From Ignavibacteria bacterium (lineage in GTDB: Bacteria; Bacteroidota; Ignavibacteria; Ignavibacteriales; Melioribacteraceae): a DNA stretch of 7,469 bases. Location of the stretch: positions 1-7,469 of the forward strand of contig QILJ01000306.1 of NCBI GenBank assembly GCA_003233295.1, read 5' to 3'. Positions 1 to 6,283 of the stretch are shown in pieces. Under the pieces are notes generated by a model, which ran no database searches, was not told where the DNA came from, and worked only from the letters and a program-made list of their open reading frames with translations. The translations under genes were made by a program, and so were the position numbers. Positions within the stretch are counted from its first letter, which is position 1. The number at the start of each line of letters is the position of its first letter.

Positions 1-2120
1 ATCTGCTGAAGCCCGGCGGATACACTCGTCTAGCTCAATACTTTACTGAAATGGGAAAAACATTTGAAGATAATAATGCTGCAAACATTGAACAGTTAGT
101 TTTAGGTAAAAATTCGGAATTGGATATTGAAGGTGCTTCAATTATAAATCTTGAAGAATATGCTGAACGAGTCTTGTTGAATGAACGTTATAAAAAAGAG
201 AATTTTAAGTATGAAAGCATTAAGACCAATCGTGAACTTACAACCTATGATTGCATCCATGCGCCATGCATTGAAACTTGTGCGATCAGTCAAGATGTAC
301 CGGAATACATGTATCACACAGCAAACGGTAATTTCGCAAAGGCATTTGAAGTTATCGAAAAAACAAACCCGCTGCCGAATATAACTGGTATGGTATGCGA
401 TCATCTTTGCCAATCCAAATGTACTAGAATGAACTACGATTCCACTTTGCTTATACGTGAGATAAAAAGATTTGTGTCGGAAAAGGAATCAGCTAATTTT
501 ACATTAAGGCCCAAACCTACTCTGGGAGTTAAAGCTGCAATTGTCGGCGCCGGTCCGGCTGGACTGTCCGCAGCATATTTCCTCGCTCTTGAGGGTGTCG
601 AAGTTCATCTTTACGAAACCAAAAGTTTTGCCGGAGGCATGGCGGCTGATGCTATTCCGGTTTTCCGTATAAAAGAAGAATCAATTAAGCAGGATATTTC
701 AAACATTGAATCCCTTGGAGTGAAATTTTATTACAATACAAAAATGGATTCTGAGCGGTTTGGTTCATTGCAAAATGATTTCGATTATATCTTCATTGCT
801 ATAGGCGCGCAGAAAGGGAAGAAACTTAATATCGAAGGTGAATCATTACCTGGAGTTTACGATCAGATTACTTTTCTGGCTGATGTACTAAAGGGAAAGG
901 AAATCAATCTTGGTAAAAATATTGCAATAATCGGTGGAGGACTTTCAGCTGTAGATGCAGCTCGTACAGCAAATAGACTGGTTGGACAAGATGGGAAAGT
1001 CACGGTTCTGTATAGACGAACAAAAAAGGAAATGCCCTGCGGACGTGAAGAAGTTGATGTAATGATTGAAGAAGGTATTGAAATCGTTGAACTTACTGCA
1101 CCGGAAAAAATTCTGCAAAGTAATAAGGAATTGGAAATTCTGTGCTCCAAGATGAAATTAACTGAAAAAGATTCTTCCGGCAGAAGACGTCCGGTTAAGA
1201 TTCATGGAAGTGAGTTCAGTATGGATTTCGATTCCATCATCACTGCGATTGGACAAGACATTGAATTGGACTTTTTCCCGGGGAAAGAAATTCAAATTGA
1301 CCGATCAACTTTAGAAACACAACTGGATAATGTTTTTGCCGGCGGTGATGCGGTCAGAGGTGCTGATTCGTTGATCAATGCAATTGCAGATGGTCAAAAA
1401 GTTGCCGACAGAATTTTGCGAAGGATAGAAAAACAACTTGATCTTTCAATCAAATCGGAGAAAAAACTTACAGAAGAAGAGTTCCAACATAAACTTGCAT
1501 TAAGAATGCCTGGCGGTGAAATACCTTCTATTACTTTAGATGAAAGACATTCGTTCGAGATGGTTCATCCTACGTTGACGGAAGAACAAGCAATAGTCGA
1601 AGCCGATAGATGTTTATATTGTAACGATATTTGCAATATTTGTGTTACGGTTTGTCCGAATCTTGCTAATGTAGCAATAAAAACCGAGCCGGTTGAGATA
1701 AAGATTCCCGGGGTTAATGATTCATTCGTTATAGAGCAAAGCAATCAGATCATCAATATCGGCGACTTCTGCAACGAGTGTGGCAATTGTACAACGTTTT
1801 GTCCGACAAGCGGCGATCCATATAAAACTAAGCCGAAGTTTTATTTAACAGAAGAAAGTTTTGATAAGGAGGATAGCTGTTATTTGATGAAGGGAAACAC
1901 TTTGTCCTTCAAATCAAACGGAGAAATTGAAACTCTTGTTTTGGATAATTCAAAGTTTATTTATAGATCTGTTTTTAGTAATATTGAATTTGATAGTAAA
2001 GATTATTCTGTGATTAAGCATGAAAACAATTTAACGGGGAGTAACAATAAAGATTTATCAAAAGCTGTAGAGATGATATTTCTTTTTGAAAATTTAAAGA
2101 ATAACTCACGGGTAGAATAG
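1..2120 (+). CDS. ygfK: YgfK-type Fe-S/FAD oxidoreductase (putative selenate reductase subunit), 5' end outside window
   Basis: The frame is open from the window edge (first whole codon at position 3), so the ATG at 51 is internal and about 705 C-terminal residues are visible; E. coli YgfK is about 1,030 residues, so roughly the first third is missing. Visible order: an N-terminal Fe-S domain of the glutamate-synthase small-chain type, with cysteine codons at 252, 267, 279, 396, 408 and 420; an FAD-binding GAGPAG (546-563); a second nucleotide-binding GGGLSA (933-950); the FAD-contacting AGGDA (1338-1352); then two C-terminal clusters of ferredoxin-like cysteines (1611-1658 and 1770-1806, each ending in Cys-Pro). 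This is the pyridine-nucleotide disulphide oxidoreductase core used by GltD-like proteins to pass electrons between NAD(P)H, FAD and 4Fe-4S centres, presumably in the cytoplasm. The selenate-reductase name is a family label; the true acceptor is unproven. Its neighbour, a selenium-dependent xanthine dehydrogenase, suggests an electron-transfer role in purine oxidation. The stop codon lies inside the end of the downstream repeat element. Confidence 0.88.
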   Translation, partial: LLKPGGYTRLAQYFTEMGKTFEDNNAANIEQLVLGKNSELDIEGASIINLEEYAERVLLNERYKKENFKYESIKTNRELTTYDCIHAPCIETCAISQDVPEYMYHTANGNFAKAFEVIEKTNPLPNITGMVCDHLCQSKCTRMNYDSTLLIREIKRFVSEKESANFTLRPKPTLGVKAAIVGAGPAGLSAAYFLALEGVEVHLYETKSFAGGMAADAIPVFRIKEESIKQDISNIESLGVKFYYNTKMDSERFGSLQNDFDYIFIAIGAQKGKKLNIEGESLPGVYDQITFLADVLKGKEINLGKNIAIIGGGLSAVDAARTANRLVGQDGKVTVLYRRTKKEMPCGREEVDVMIEEGIEIVELTAPEKILQSNKELEILCSKMKLTEKDSSGRRRPVKIHGSEFSMDFDSIITAIGQDIELDFFPGKEIQIDRSTLETQLDNVFAGGDAVRGADSLINAIADGQKVADRILRRIEKQLDLSIKSEKKLTEEEFQHKLALRMPGGEIPSITLDERHSFEMVHPTLTEEQAIVEADRCLYCNDICNICVTVCPNLANVAIKTEPVEIKIPGVNDSFVIEQSNQIINIGDFCNECGNCTTFCPTSGDPYKTKPKFYLTEESFDKEDSCYLMKGNTLSFKSNGEIETLVLDNSKFIYRSVFSNIEFDSKDYSVIKHENNLTGSNNKDLSKAVEMIFLFENLKNNSRVE

Positions 2121-2130
2121 GAACGCAGAT
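2117..2130 (+). repeat. Left 14-bp terminal inverted repeat
   Basis: This 14-base sequence is the exact reverse complement of 2381-2394. It contains the TAG stop codon of the upstream YgfK-like gene (2118-2120), so the boundary of the element and the end of that gene coincide. Confidence 0.85.
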
Positions 2131-2175
2131 CATTATGATGATTATGATCTTTTAAGATAATTTTATAATATTAAA

Positions 2176-2189
2176 ATCCGCGTTCCTAT
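2176..2189 (-). repeat. Internal copy of the 14-bp repeat (one mismatch)
   Basis: This copy (ATCCGCGTTCCTAT) differs from the right terminal repeat only by C for T at its fourth base. It is in direct orientation to the right end and inverted relative to the left end. With the left copy it can pair to close a hairpin spanning 2117-2189, just before the GxxExxY start codon at 2202. Confidence 0.8.
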
Positions 2190-2201
2190 AAAAGTAAACT
2201 C

Positions 2202-2339
2202 ATGAATGACAATTTTAAATATTCTGGTATAACTAATAAAATCATCAAAGCATATTATAATGTTTATAACAAATTAGGATTTGGATTTTTAGAGAAAGTA
2301 TATGAAAATACAAAACTGAGCTCAGAAGAAAAGTATTAA
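2202..2339 (+). pseudogene. Truncated GxxExxY-family protein (45 codons)
   Basis: An ATG at 2202 opens a 45-residue frame ending with TAA at 2337-2339. The protein begins MNDNFKYSGITNKIIKAYYN and continues with the family signature GFLEKVYEN, whose Gly-x-x-Glu-x-x-Tyr motif lies at 2283-2303. Complete GxxExxY proteins are about 125-130 residues and have a PD-(D/E)XK nuclease-like core after this motif. Here everything after about residue 39 is gone and the frame ends in an unrelated-looking SSEEKY, which fits an internal deletion joining the N-terminal third to sequence near the right terminal repeat. The nuclease-like catalytic region is absent, so no activity is expected. The family's cellular role is not established. 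Confidence 0.65.
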
Positions 2340-2380
2340 CTAATAAATATAAATCATAATGAATCTTAATAATCATAAAA

Positions 2381-2394
2381 ATCTGCGTTCCTAT
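2381..2394 (-). repeat. Right 14-bp terminal inverted repeat
   Basis: This is the exact complement of 2117-2130. Its last two bases are the A and T of the ATG that starts the downstream iron-sulfur gene, so that gene has no room for its own Shine-Dalgarno site outside the element. Confidence 0.85.
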
Positions 2395-2923
2395 GAAATT
2401 TAAGCTAAATGGAATAGAAAAAGGATACAACGGGAATTCGGAATTATCGTTGTTGAAATATTTAAGAGATGTTGTAGGAATAACTTCGGTAAAAGACGGC
2501 TGTTCGCCACAAGCGGCATGCGGCGCCTGTACGGTGATAATAGATAAAGAATCAAAGCTATCCTGCGTAACGCCGATGAAAAAAGTTGAAGGGAAATCGG
2601 TTATAACTCCCGAAGGTCTTGATGAATATAGAAAACGGGTTTTCACAAATGCGTTTGTTGAAAAGAGCGGAGTGCAATGCGGCTTTTGTATTCCGGGAAT
2701 TGTAATGCAGGCAAATGTTCTGCTCGATAAAAATCCTAGCCCAACCAGAGCTGAAATTGCAAACGCGCTGCAACCCAATCTTTGTCGATGTACCGGTTAC
2801 AAAAAGATTATCGATTCAATTGAATATGCCGCTGAAGCTATTCGTGATCTGAAAGAAATTCCTTCTCCATCAACCACCGGAGGTGTTGGCAAAAGACATC
2901 AGTCCGTTTGTTGCAGATATTAA
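2393..2923 (+). CDS. [2Fe-2S] part of selenium-dependent xanthine dehydrogenase (frame broken at 3' end)
   Basis: The 176-residue product carries the two iron-sulfur domains of the xanthine dehydrogenase family. The plant-ferredoxin-like domain has cysteine codons at 2501, 2519, 2528 and 2564, with an extra residue between the first two (C-x5-C-x2-C). The helical domain has Cys-Gly-Phe-Cys (2678, 2687) and Cys-Arg-Cys (2783, 2789), followed by TGYKKIIDSI. These clusters carry electrons from the molybdenum site. The domain is complete and starts normally at residue 1. The tail after GGVGKR, ending VCCRY, looks out of frame. In the selenium-dependent xanthine dehydrogenase family I recall, the chain runs straight on from here into the molybdenum domain, so this and the next feature are probably one gene split by a frame break. 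The ATG is formed at the edge of the upstream repeat element and no ribosome-binding site is seen. Confidence 0.85.
   Translation: MKFKLNGIEKGYNGNSELSLLKYLRDVVGITSVKDGCSPQAACGACTVIIDKESKLSCVTPMKKVEGKSVITPEGLDEYRKRVFTNAFVEKSGVQCGFCIPGIVMQANVLLDKNPSPTRAEIANALQPNLCRCTGYKKIIDSIEYAAEAIRDLKEIPSPSTTGGVGKRHQSVCCRY
2853..2923 (+). other. Frame-break zone joining the two xanthine dehydrogenase frames
   Basis: The downstream frame is open only from 2853 (an in-frame TGA is at 2850-2852) and the upstream frame ends at the TAA at 2921-2923, so any join must occur here. The upstream frame reads GGVGKRH and the downstream one reads ISPFVADIKIDG. Family members, as I recall them, have about a dozen more residues between these two segments. 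A deletion of roughly 30-45 bases, not a multiple of three, around 2895-2905 explains both the shift and the shortness; a lone one-base error would explain only the shift. Confidence 0.6.
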
Positions 2924-4919
2924 AATAGACGGCATGCTGCACGGAGCTTTGAAATTCAGCGATCATCCGCGAGCAAAAGTTTTGTCGATTGATACAAGTC
3001 AAGCGGAAGAACTTGATGGAGTTGTAAAAGTGCTAACGGTAAAAGATATTCCGGGCGAAAGATACTTGGGCTTAATTGCTAATGACTGGCCCGCGATGAT
3101 CGAGGTTGGCGAAGAAACACGTTATGTTGGAGATGTGCTTGCATCTGTCATAGCTGAGACAGAGGAGATTGCAAGAGAAGCTGTTAAACTAATATCAGTA
3201 GAATATGAAGTGCTTGAACCGCTGACCAATATGACAAAAGCTCTTGATGCAGATGCGCCGCAGATCCACCCGGAAGGAAATTTGCTCTCACTAACGAGGA
3301 TAAATCGTGGAAATGTAAGTAAAGCATTTGAAGAAGCTGCTTTTATTACTGAAGGGATTTATCAAACTCAAATGATCGAACATGGGTATATGGAACCGGA
3401 AGCTGCTGTTGCCAGACCAGGTCATTCATCCGGTGTTGAGGTGTTATCGCAGGGACAAGGAATTTATGAGGACAGGAAACAAATTGCGAAACTGCTGAAT
3501 CTTAATGAAGATCAAGTCCGTGTGATCCTTGTGCCCAATGGCGGAGGATTCGGCGGTAAGGAAGATCTTTCCGTTCAGCATCACGCTGCGTTGGCTTCAT
3601 ATCTGCTGGACCGACCTGTTAAAATTTCGCTCAACCGTGAAGAATCAATTTTGATGCATCCTAAACGTCATCCGATGATAATGAAATATAAACTTGCTTG
3701 CGATGAGAAAGGAATTTTAACCGCACTGGAAGCTGATATAATTGGAGATACCGGAGCGTATGCATCTGTCGGGATGAAAGTACTGGAAAGGGCGGCGGGA
3801 CATTCGACCGGGTCTTACAGTATTCCAAATGCAAAGATAACCAGTAAAGCCGTTTACACAAATAATCTACCTTGCGGAGCAATGCGCGGGTTCGGCGTTA
3901 ATCAGACTGCCTTTGCAATTGAAAATTGTATTGATGATTTGTGCGAGCAGGGCAGTTTTGATAAATGGCAGTTCCGATATGACAATGCCTTGGTTGACGG
4001 AGGCGTTACAGCTACAGGACAAATATTAAAAGGTGGAACCGGAGTAAGAGAAACACTGCTTGCAGTAAAAGATGTTTTCCAGAATTCGAAATATGCCGGT
4101 ATAGCTTGTGGAATTAAAAATACAGGAATCGGAAACGGAATGCCGGATGAAGGTATTGTTGTGATCGAAGTGATGTCTGAAGATAAAGTTGTGCTCAATC
4201 ATGGTTGGACGGAAATGGGACAGGGCGTGAACACAATGGCTGTCCAATTTTTATGTGAAGCAACTGGGATAGACCCAAATATTATTGAAGTTGTTGTCGA
4301 TACGGCGAAAGAGGCAAAGTCGGGAATGACCACTGCTTCCCGTGCTACTTCTATAATCGGTAATGCAATAATCGAAACAGCGAAAGAATTCAAAAATGAT
4401 TTAGAAAGTCATTCGCTGAAAGAATTAGCAGGCAAAGTTTACAAAGGTGAATGGATCTGCGATTGGACAACCAAACCGGAGGAAGAGACTAAGGAGGTTG
4501 TCACACATTATTCCTATAGCTACGCAACACAAGTTGTGATCCTTAATGATGAAGGAGAGATTGAAAAGATAGTTGCAGCTCATGATGCCGGTAAGATAAT
4601 AAATCCGAACTTGTTTGAAGGACAAATTGAAGGCGCGCTGCATATGGGTTTGGGCTATGCAATATCGGAAGATCTTGAAATGGAAGGCGGAAGACCAAAG
4701 TCAACTATGCTGAGGAAGATGGGAATACTTAGAGCAAAAGAAATGCCTGAAGTTGAAGTTATCGGCGTTGAGGTTCCCGATCCTATAGGTCCGCATGGCG
4801 CTAAAGGTGTCGGTGAGATTGGTCTTGTTCCGACAGCGGGAGCGGTTGCAAATGCATTTGCACAATATGATGGAACAAGATATCATAAGTTGCCGATAAA
4901 GAATCGAGTTCGAAAGTAG
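2883..4919 (+). CDS. Molybdopterin-binding part of selenium-dependent xanthine dehydrogenase
   Basis: The product is the large molybdenum domain of the xanthine dehydrogenase / aldehyde oxidoreductase family, which hydroxylates purines with water as oxygen donor. Landmarks in order: the KVLSIDTSQAEELDGVVKVL head; GGGFGGKED (3540-3566) of the cofactor site; GAMRGFG (3876-3896) with the substrate-side arginine; MGQG (4215-4226) at the pterin; and GAKGVGEIG (4797-4823), whose glutamate (4815-4817) is the catalytic base. Wording such as GIKNTGIGNGMPDEG and GMTTASRAT resembles the selenium-dependent subfamily (TIGR03311 type), whose Enterococcus faecalis member needs selenium and SelD; the selenium is a labile ligand, not selenocysteine. 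The GTG at 2883 is a weak start: GGAGG (2879-2883) overlaps it. The frame overlaps the preceding one by 41 bases, so it probably continues the same ancestral chain. No FAD domain is present here or elsewhere in the window. Confidence 0.85.
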   Translation: MLAKDISPFVADIKIDGMLHGALKFSDHPRAKVLSIDTSQAEELDGVVKVLTVKDIPGERYLGLIANDWPAMIEVGEETRYVGDVLASVIAETEEIAREAVKLISVEYEVLEPLTNMTKALDADAPQIHPEGNLLSLTRINRGNVSKAFEEAAFITEGIYQTQMIEHGYMEPEAAVARPGHSSGVEVLSQGQGIYEDRKQIAKLLNLNEDQVRVILVPNGGGFGGKEDLSVQHHAALASYLLDRPVKISLNREESILMHPKRHPMIMKYKLACDEKGILTALEADIIGDTGAYASVGMKVLERAAGHSTGSYSIPNAKITSKAVYTNNLPCGAMRGFGVNQTAFAIENCIDDLCEQGSFDKWQFRYDNALVDGGVTATGQILKGGTGVRETLLAVKDVFQNSKYAGIACGIKNTGIGNGMPDEGIVVIEVMSEDKVVLNHGWTEMGQGVNTMAVQFLCEATGIDPNIIEVVVDTAKEAKSGMTTASRATSIIGNAIIETAKEFKNDLESHSLKELAGKVYKGEWICDWTTKPEEETKEVVTHYSYSYATQVVILNDEGEIEKIVAAHDAGKIINPNLFEGQIEGALHMGLGYAISEDLEMEGGRPKSTMLRKMGILRAKEMPEVEVIGVEVPDPIGPHGAKGVGEIGLVPTAGAVANAFAQYDGTRYHKLPIKNRVRK

Positions 4920-4922
4920 AGT

Positions 4923-4945
4923 AATAATTTATTTAATTATTTTTT
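4923..4945 (+). terminator. Weak AT-only hairpin with T-run after the dehydrogenase
   Basis: A 7-bp stem (AATAATT at 4923-4929 with AATTATT at 4935-4941) with a 5-base loop is followed by four more T residues, starting four bases after the dehydrogenase stop. The stem is entirely A-T, so its stability is low. It may be a rho-independent terminator or chance in AT-rich spacer. Confidence 0.3.
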
Positions 4946-4976
4946 AGCTATGTAATATGTTTTGAGTTTCTAAAAA

Positions 4977-5020
4977 TATTGAGTAAATTTACTAAGCATA
5001 CTGAGTAAATTTACTCAATA
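4977..5020. promoter_or_regulatory. Perfect 17-bp inverted repeat, likely operator of the ATPase gene
   Basis: TATTGAGTAAATTTACT at 4977-4993 is exactly complemented by 5004-5020, with a 10-base spacer. Each arm is also nearly self-symmetric: 5002-5017 is a perfect 16-bp palindrome and 4980-4995 is the same with one mismatch. So there are two tandem palindromes built on GTAAATTTAC, ending 13 bases before the ATPase start codon. Two symmetric sites next to a start codon are typical of dimeric regulator binding. No T-run follows, so it does not look like a terminator. The protein that binds is unknown. Confidence 0.6.
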
Positions 5021-5033
5021 GAGTGAGCAGAAT

Positions 5034-6221
5034 ATGAGTTATGTTAGACCACAATATTATGTATTAAAAAAGAGATTAAAAGAAAAAAGAAAATTCATCC
5101 AGGCAATTATTGGTCCTAGACAGATAGGAAAGACTACTCTCGTTACACAATTTATCCAAACAGAAAAGTATTTATCACATTATAGTACAGCTGATTCGGT
5201 TGAAATAACTAATAAAGCATGGATTTCACAACAGTGGGAAGCGGCAAGAATTAAATTGCAAACATCAAAGGTTAAACAGTTAATTCTCATTATTGATGAG
5301 ATTCAGAAAATTGAGAACTGGAGTGAAACTATAAAGAAAGAATGGGACAAAGACACTAAGAATAACACAAATATAAAATTGGTTATTCTCGGTTCTTCTA
5401 CATTACTAGTTAAAAAAGGTTTAACTGAGTCGCTCGCTGGACGGTTTGAAGTTCTTTATCTGAGTCATTGGTCTTTTAAGGAAATAAATAAAGCATTTAA
5501 TATTGAGGCGGAGAAGTTCGCATGGTTTGGTGGTTATCCGGGTTCTTATCACTTAATAAAGAATGAACAAAGATGGAAAGAATATGTAAAGGATTCCTTA
5601 ATTGAAACAACTGTTTCGAAAGATATTTTGATGCTTAACAGGGTAAACAAGCCTGCTTTACTTAAACATTTATTTGAGATTGGTTGCCTTTATTCAGGAC
5701 AAATTCTTTCTTACACGAAAATATTGGGGCAAATGCAGGATATTGGAAATACGGTTACATTAGCTCATTATCTGAACTTACTTGATGAAGCCGGTTTGAT
5801 TACTGGACTTCAAAAGTATTCAATACAGCCATTCAGACAGAAAGCATCAAGCCCAAAGTTTCAAGTATATAATTCGGCGCTAATAAGTGCACAATTATCT
5901 GAAACCTATGTTGAAATTAAAAAGCAGCCTGAAAAATGGGGACGGATTGTTGAAACCGCTGTTGGAGTTCATTTGGTTAATTCAGCGAAGTCTGAAAATT
6001 TTCAATTGTTTTATTGGCGTCATGTTAATAACGAAGTAGATTTTGTTTTGAAATATCATAATAATATCATTGGTATTGAAGTAAAGTCAGGGGCTAGCGG
6101 TGCTAAAAAAGGAATTGAAATGTTCAACAAAATGTTTAACCCAAATAAAATTCTACTTGTTGGAGACGAAGGATTACCTTGGCAAGAATTTCTTAAGATT
6201 AATCCATTAAGCTTATTTTAA
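5034..6221 (+). CDS. AAA-type ATP-binding protein with DUF4143 domain
   Basis: This 395-residue protein has the build and length of the common bacterial AAA_14/DUF4143 family (COG1373). A Walker A motif GPRQIGKTTL (5112-5141) is followed by Walker B LILIIDE (5280-5300), a sensor-like VILGSST and an arginine in LAGRFEVLYL. The C-terminal half contains FYWRHVNNEVDFVL, with Glu and Asp codons at 6033 and 6039, then GIEVKSG with Glu and Lys at 6078 and 6084; this resembles a PD-(D/E)XK nuclease core. The family's function is not established; links to defence, toxin-like behaviour or mobile DNA are proposals. ATG 5034 is the only start, because a TAG lies in frame at 5019-5021. To the eye the gene is richer in A, T and lysine codons than the enzyme genes around it, which fits separate acquisition. 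The 17-bp inverted repeat just upstream probably controls it. Confidence 0.85.
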   Translation: MSYVRPQYYVLKKRLKEKRKFIQAIIGPRQIGKTTLVTQFIQTEKYLSHYSTADSVEITNKAWISQQWEAARIKLQTSKVKQLILIIDEIQKIENWSETIKKEWDKDTKNNTNIKLVILGSSTLLVKKGLTESLAGRFEVLYLSHWSFKEINKAFNIEAEKFAWFGGYPGSYHLIKNEQRWKEYVKDSLIETTVSKDILMLNRVNKPALLKHLFEIGCLYSGQILSYTKILGQMQDIGNTVTLAHYLNLLDEAGLITGLQKYSIQPFRQKASSPKFQVYNSALISAQLSETYVEIKKQPEKWGRIVETAVGVHLVNSAKSENFQLFYWRHVNNEVDFVLKYHNNIIGIEVKSGASGAKKGIEMFNKMFNPNKILLVGDEGLPWQEFLKINPLSLF

Positions 6222-6283
6222 TTCATAAATTATTTATCTGTGTGACCTGGAAGTTTTGTATAAAGTAAACTTGGAAAAACTAA

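Larger units (their letters stand above)
2117..2394. mobile_element. 278-bp repeat-bounded element carrying a GxxExxY stump
   Basis: The ends are a perfect 14-bp inverted repeat: ATAGGAACGCAGAT at 2117-2130 and its complement at 2381-2394. The match continues imperfectly inward for about 29 more bases at each end, roughly 20 of 29 agreeing by eye, giving terminal repeats near 43 bp. A third copy with one mismatch lies at 2176-2189 in the same orientation as the right end. No transposase is present; the only coding content is a truncated GxxExxY gene. No convincing target-site duplication is visible outside the repeats. From memory, GxxExxY genes in several phyla are bracketed by related short repeats, so I read this as a shortened, non-autonomous member of such a family. 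That it moves is inference. Confidence 0.6.

Noticed and set aside
51..53. ATG at 51 as the start of the YgfK-like gene
   Set aside because: The frame is open to the window edge and the 16 codons before it (LLKPGGYTRLAQYFTE) read as conserved YgfK-like protein, so the gene begins upstream of the window.
2100..2410. Target-site duplication flanking the 278-bp element
   Set aside because: The bases just outside the two 14-bp repeats (…GGTAGA and GAAATT…) show no direct repeat longer than two or three bases.
2245..2778. 177-codon minus-strand frame across the spacer and the iron-sulfur gene
   Set aside because: It runs antisense over a clearly conserved [2Fe-2S] domain and its translation resembles no family; it is a shadow frame.
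2876..2923. Programmed +1 frameshift (prfB-like, with GGAGG near the shift) joining the two dehydrogenase frames
   Set aside because: There is no slow codon or stop at a suitable distance after the GGAGG and no recognised slippery sequence in the needed phase; the apparently missing linker residues fit a deletion better.
2883..4919. Selenocysteine (recoded TGA) in the selenium-dependent dehydrogenase
   Set aside because: The upstream frame ends in TAA, not TGA, and this family uses labile selenium on the molybdenum cofactor, not selenocysteine.
4977..5020. Inverted repeat as a rho-independent terminator of the dehydrogenase
   Set aside because: It has no T-run after it, is AT-rich, and lies next to the ATPase start; a regulatory site is more likely.
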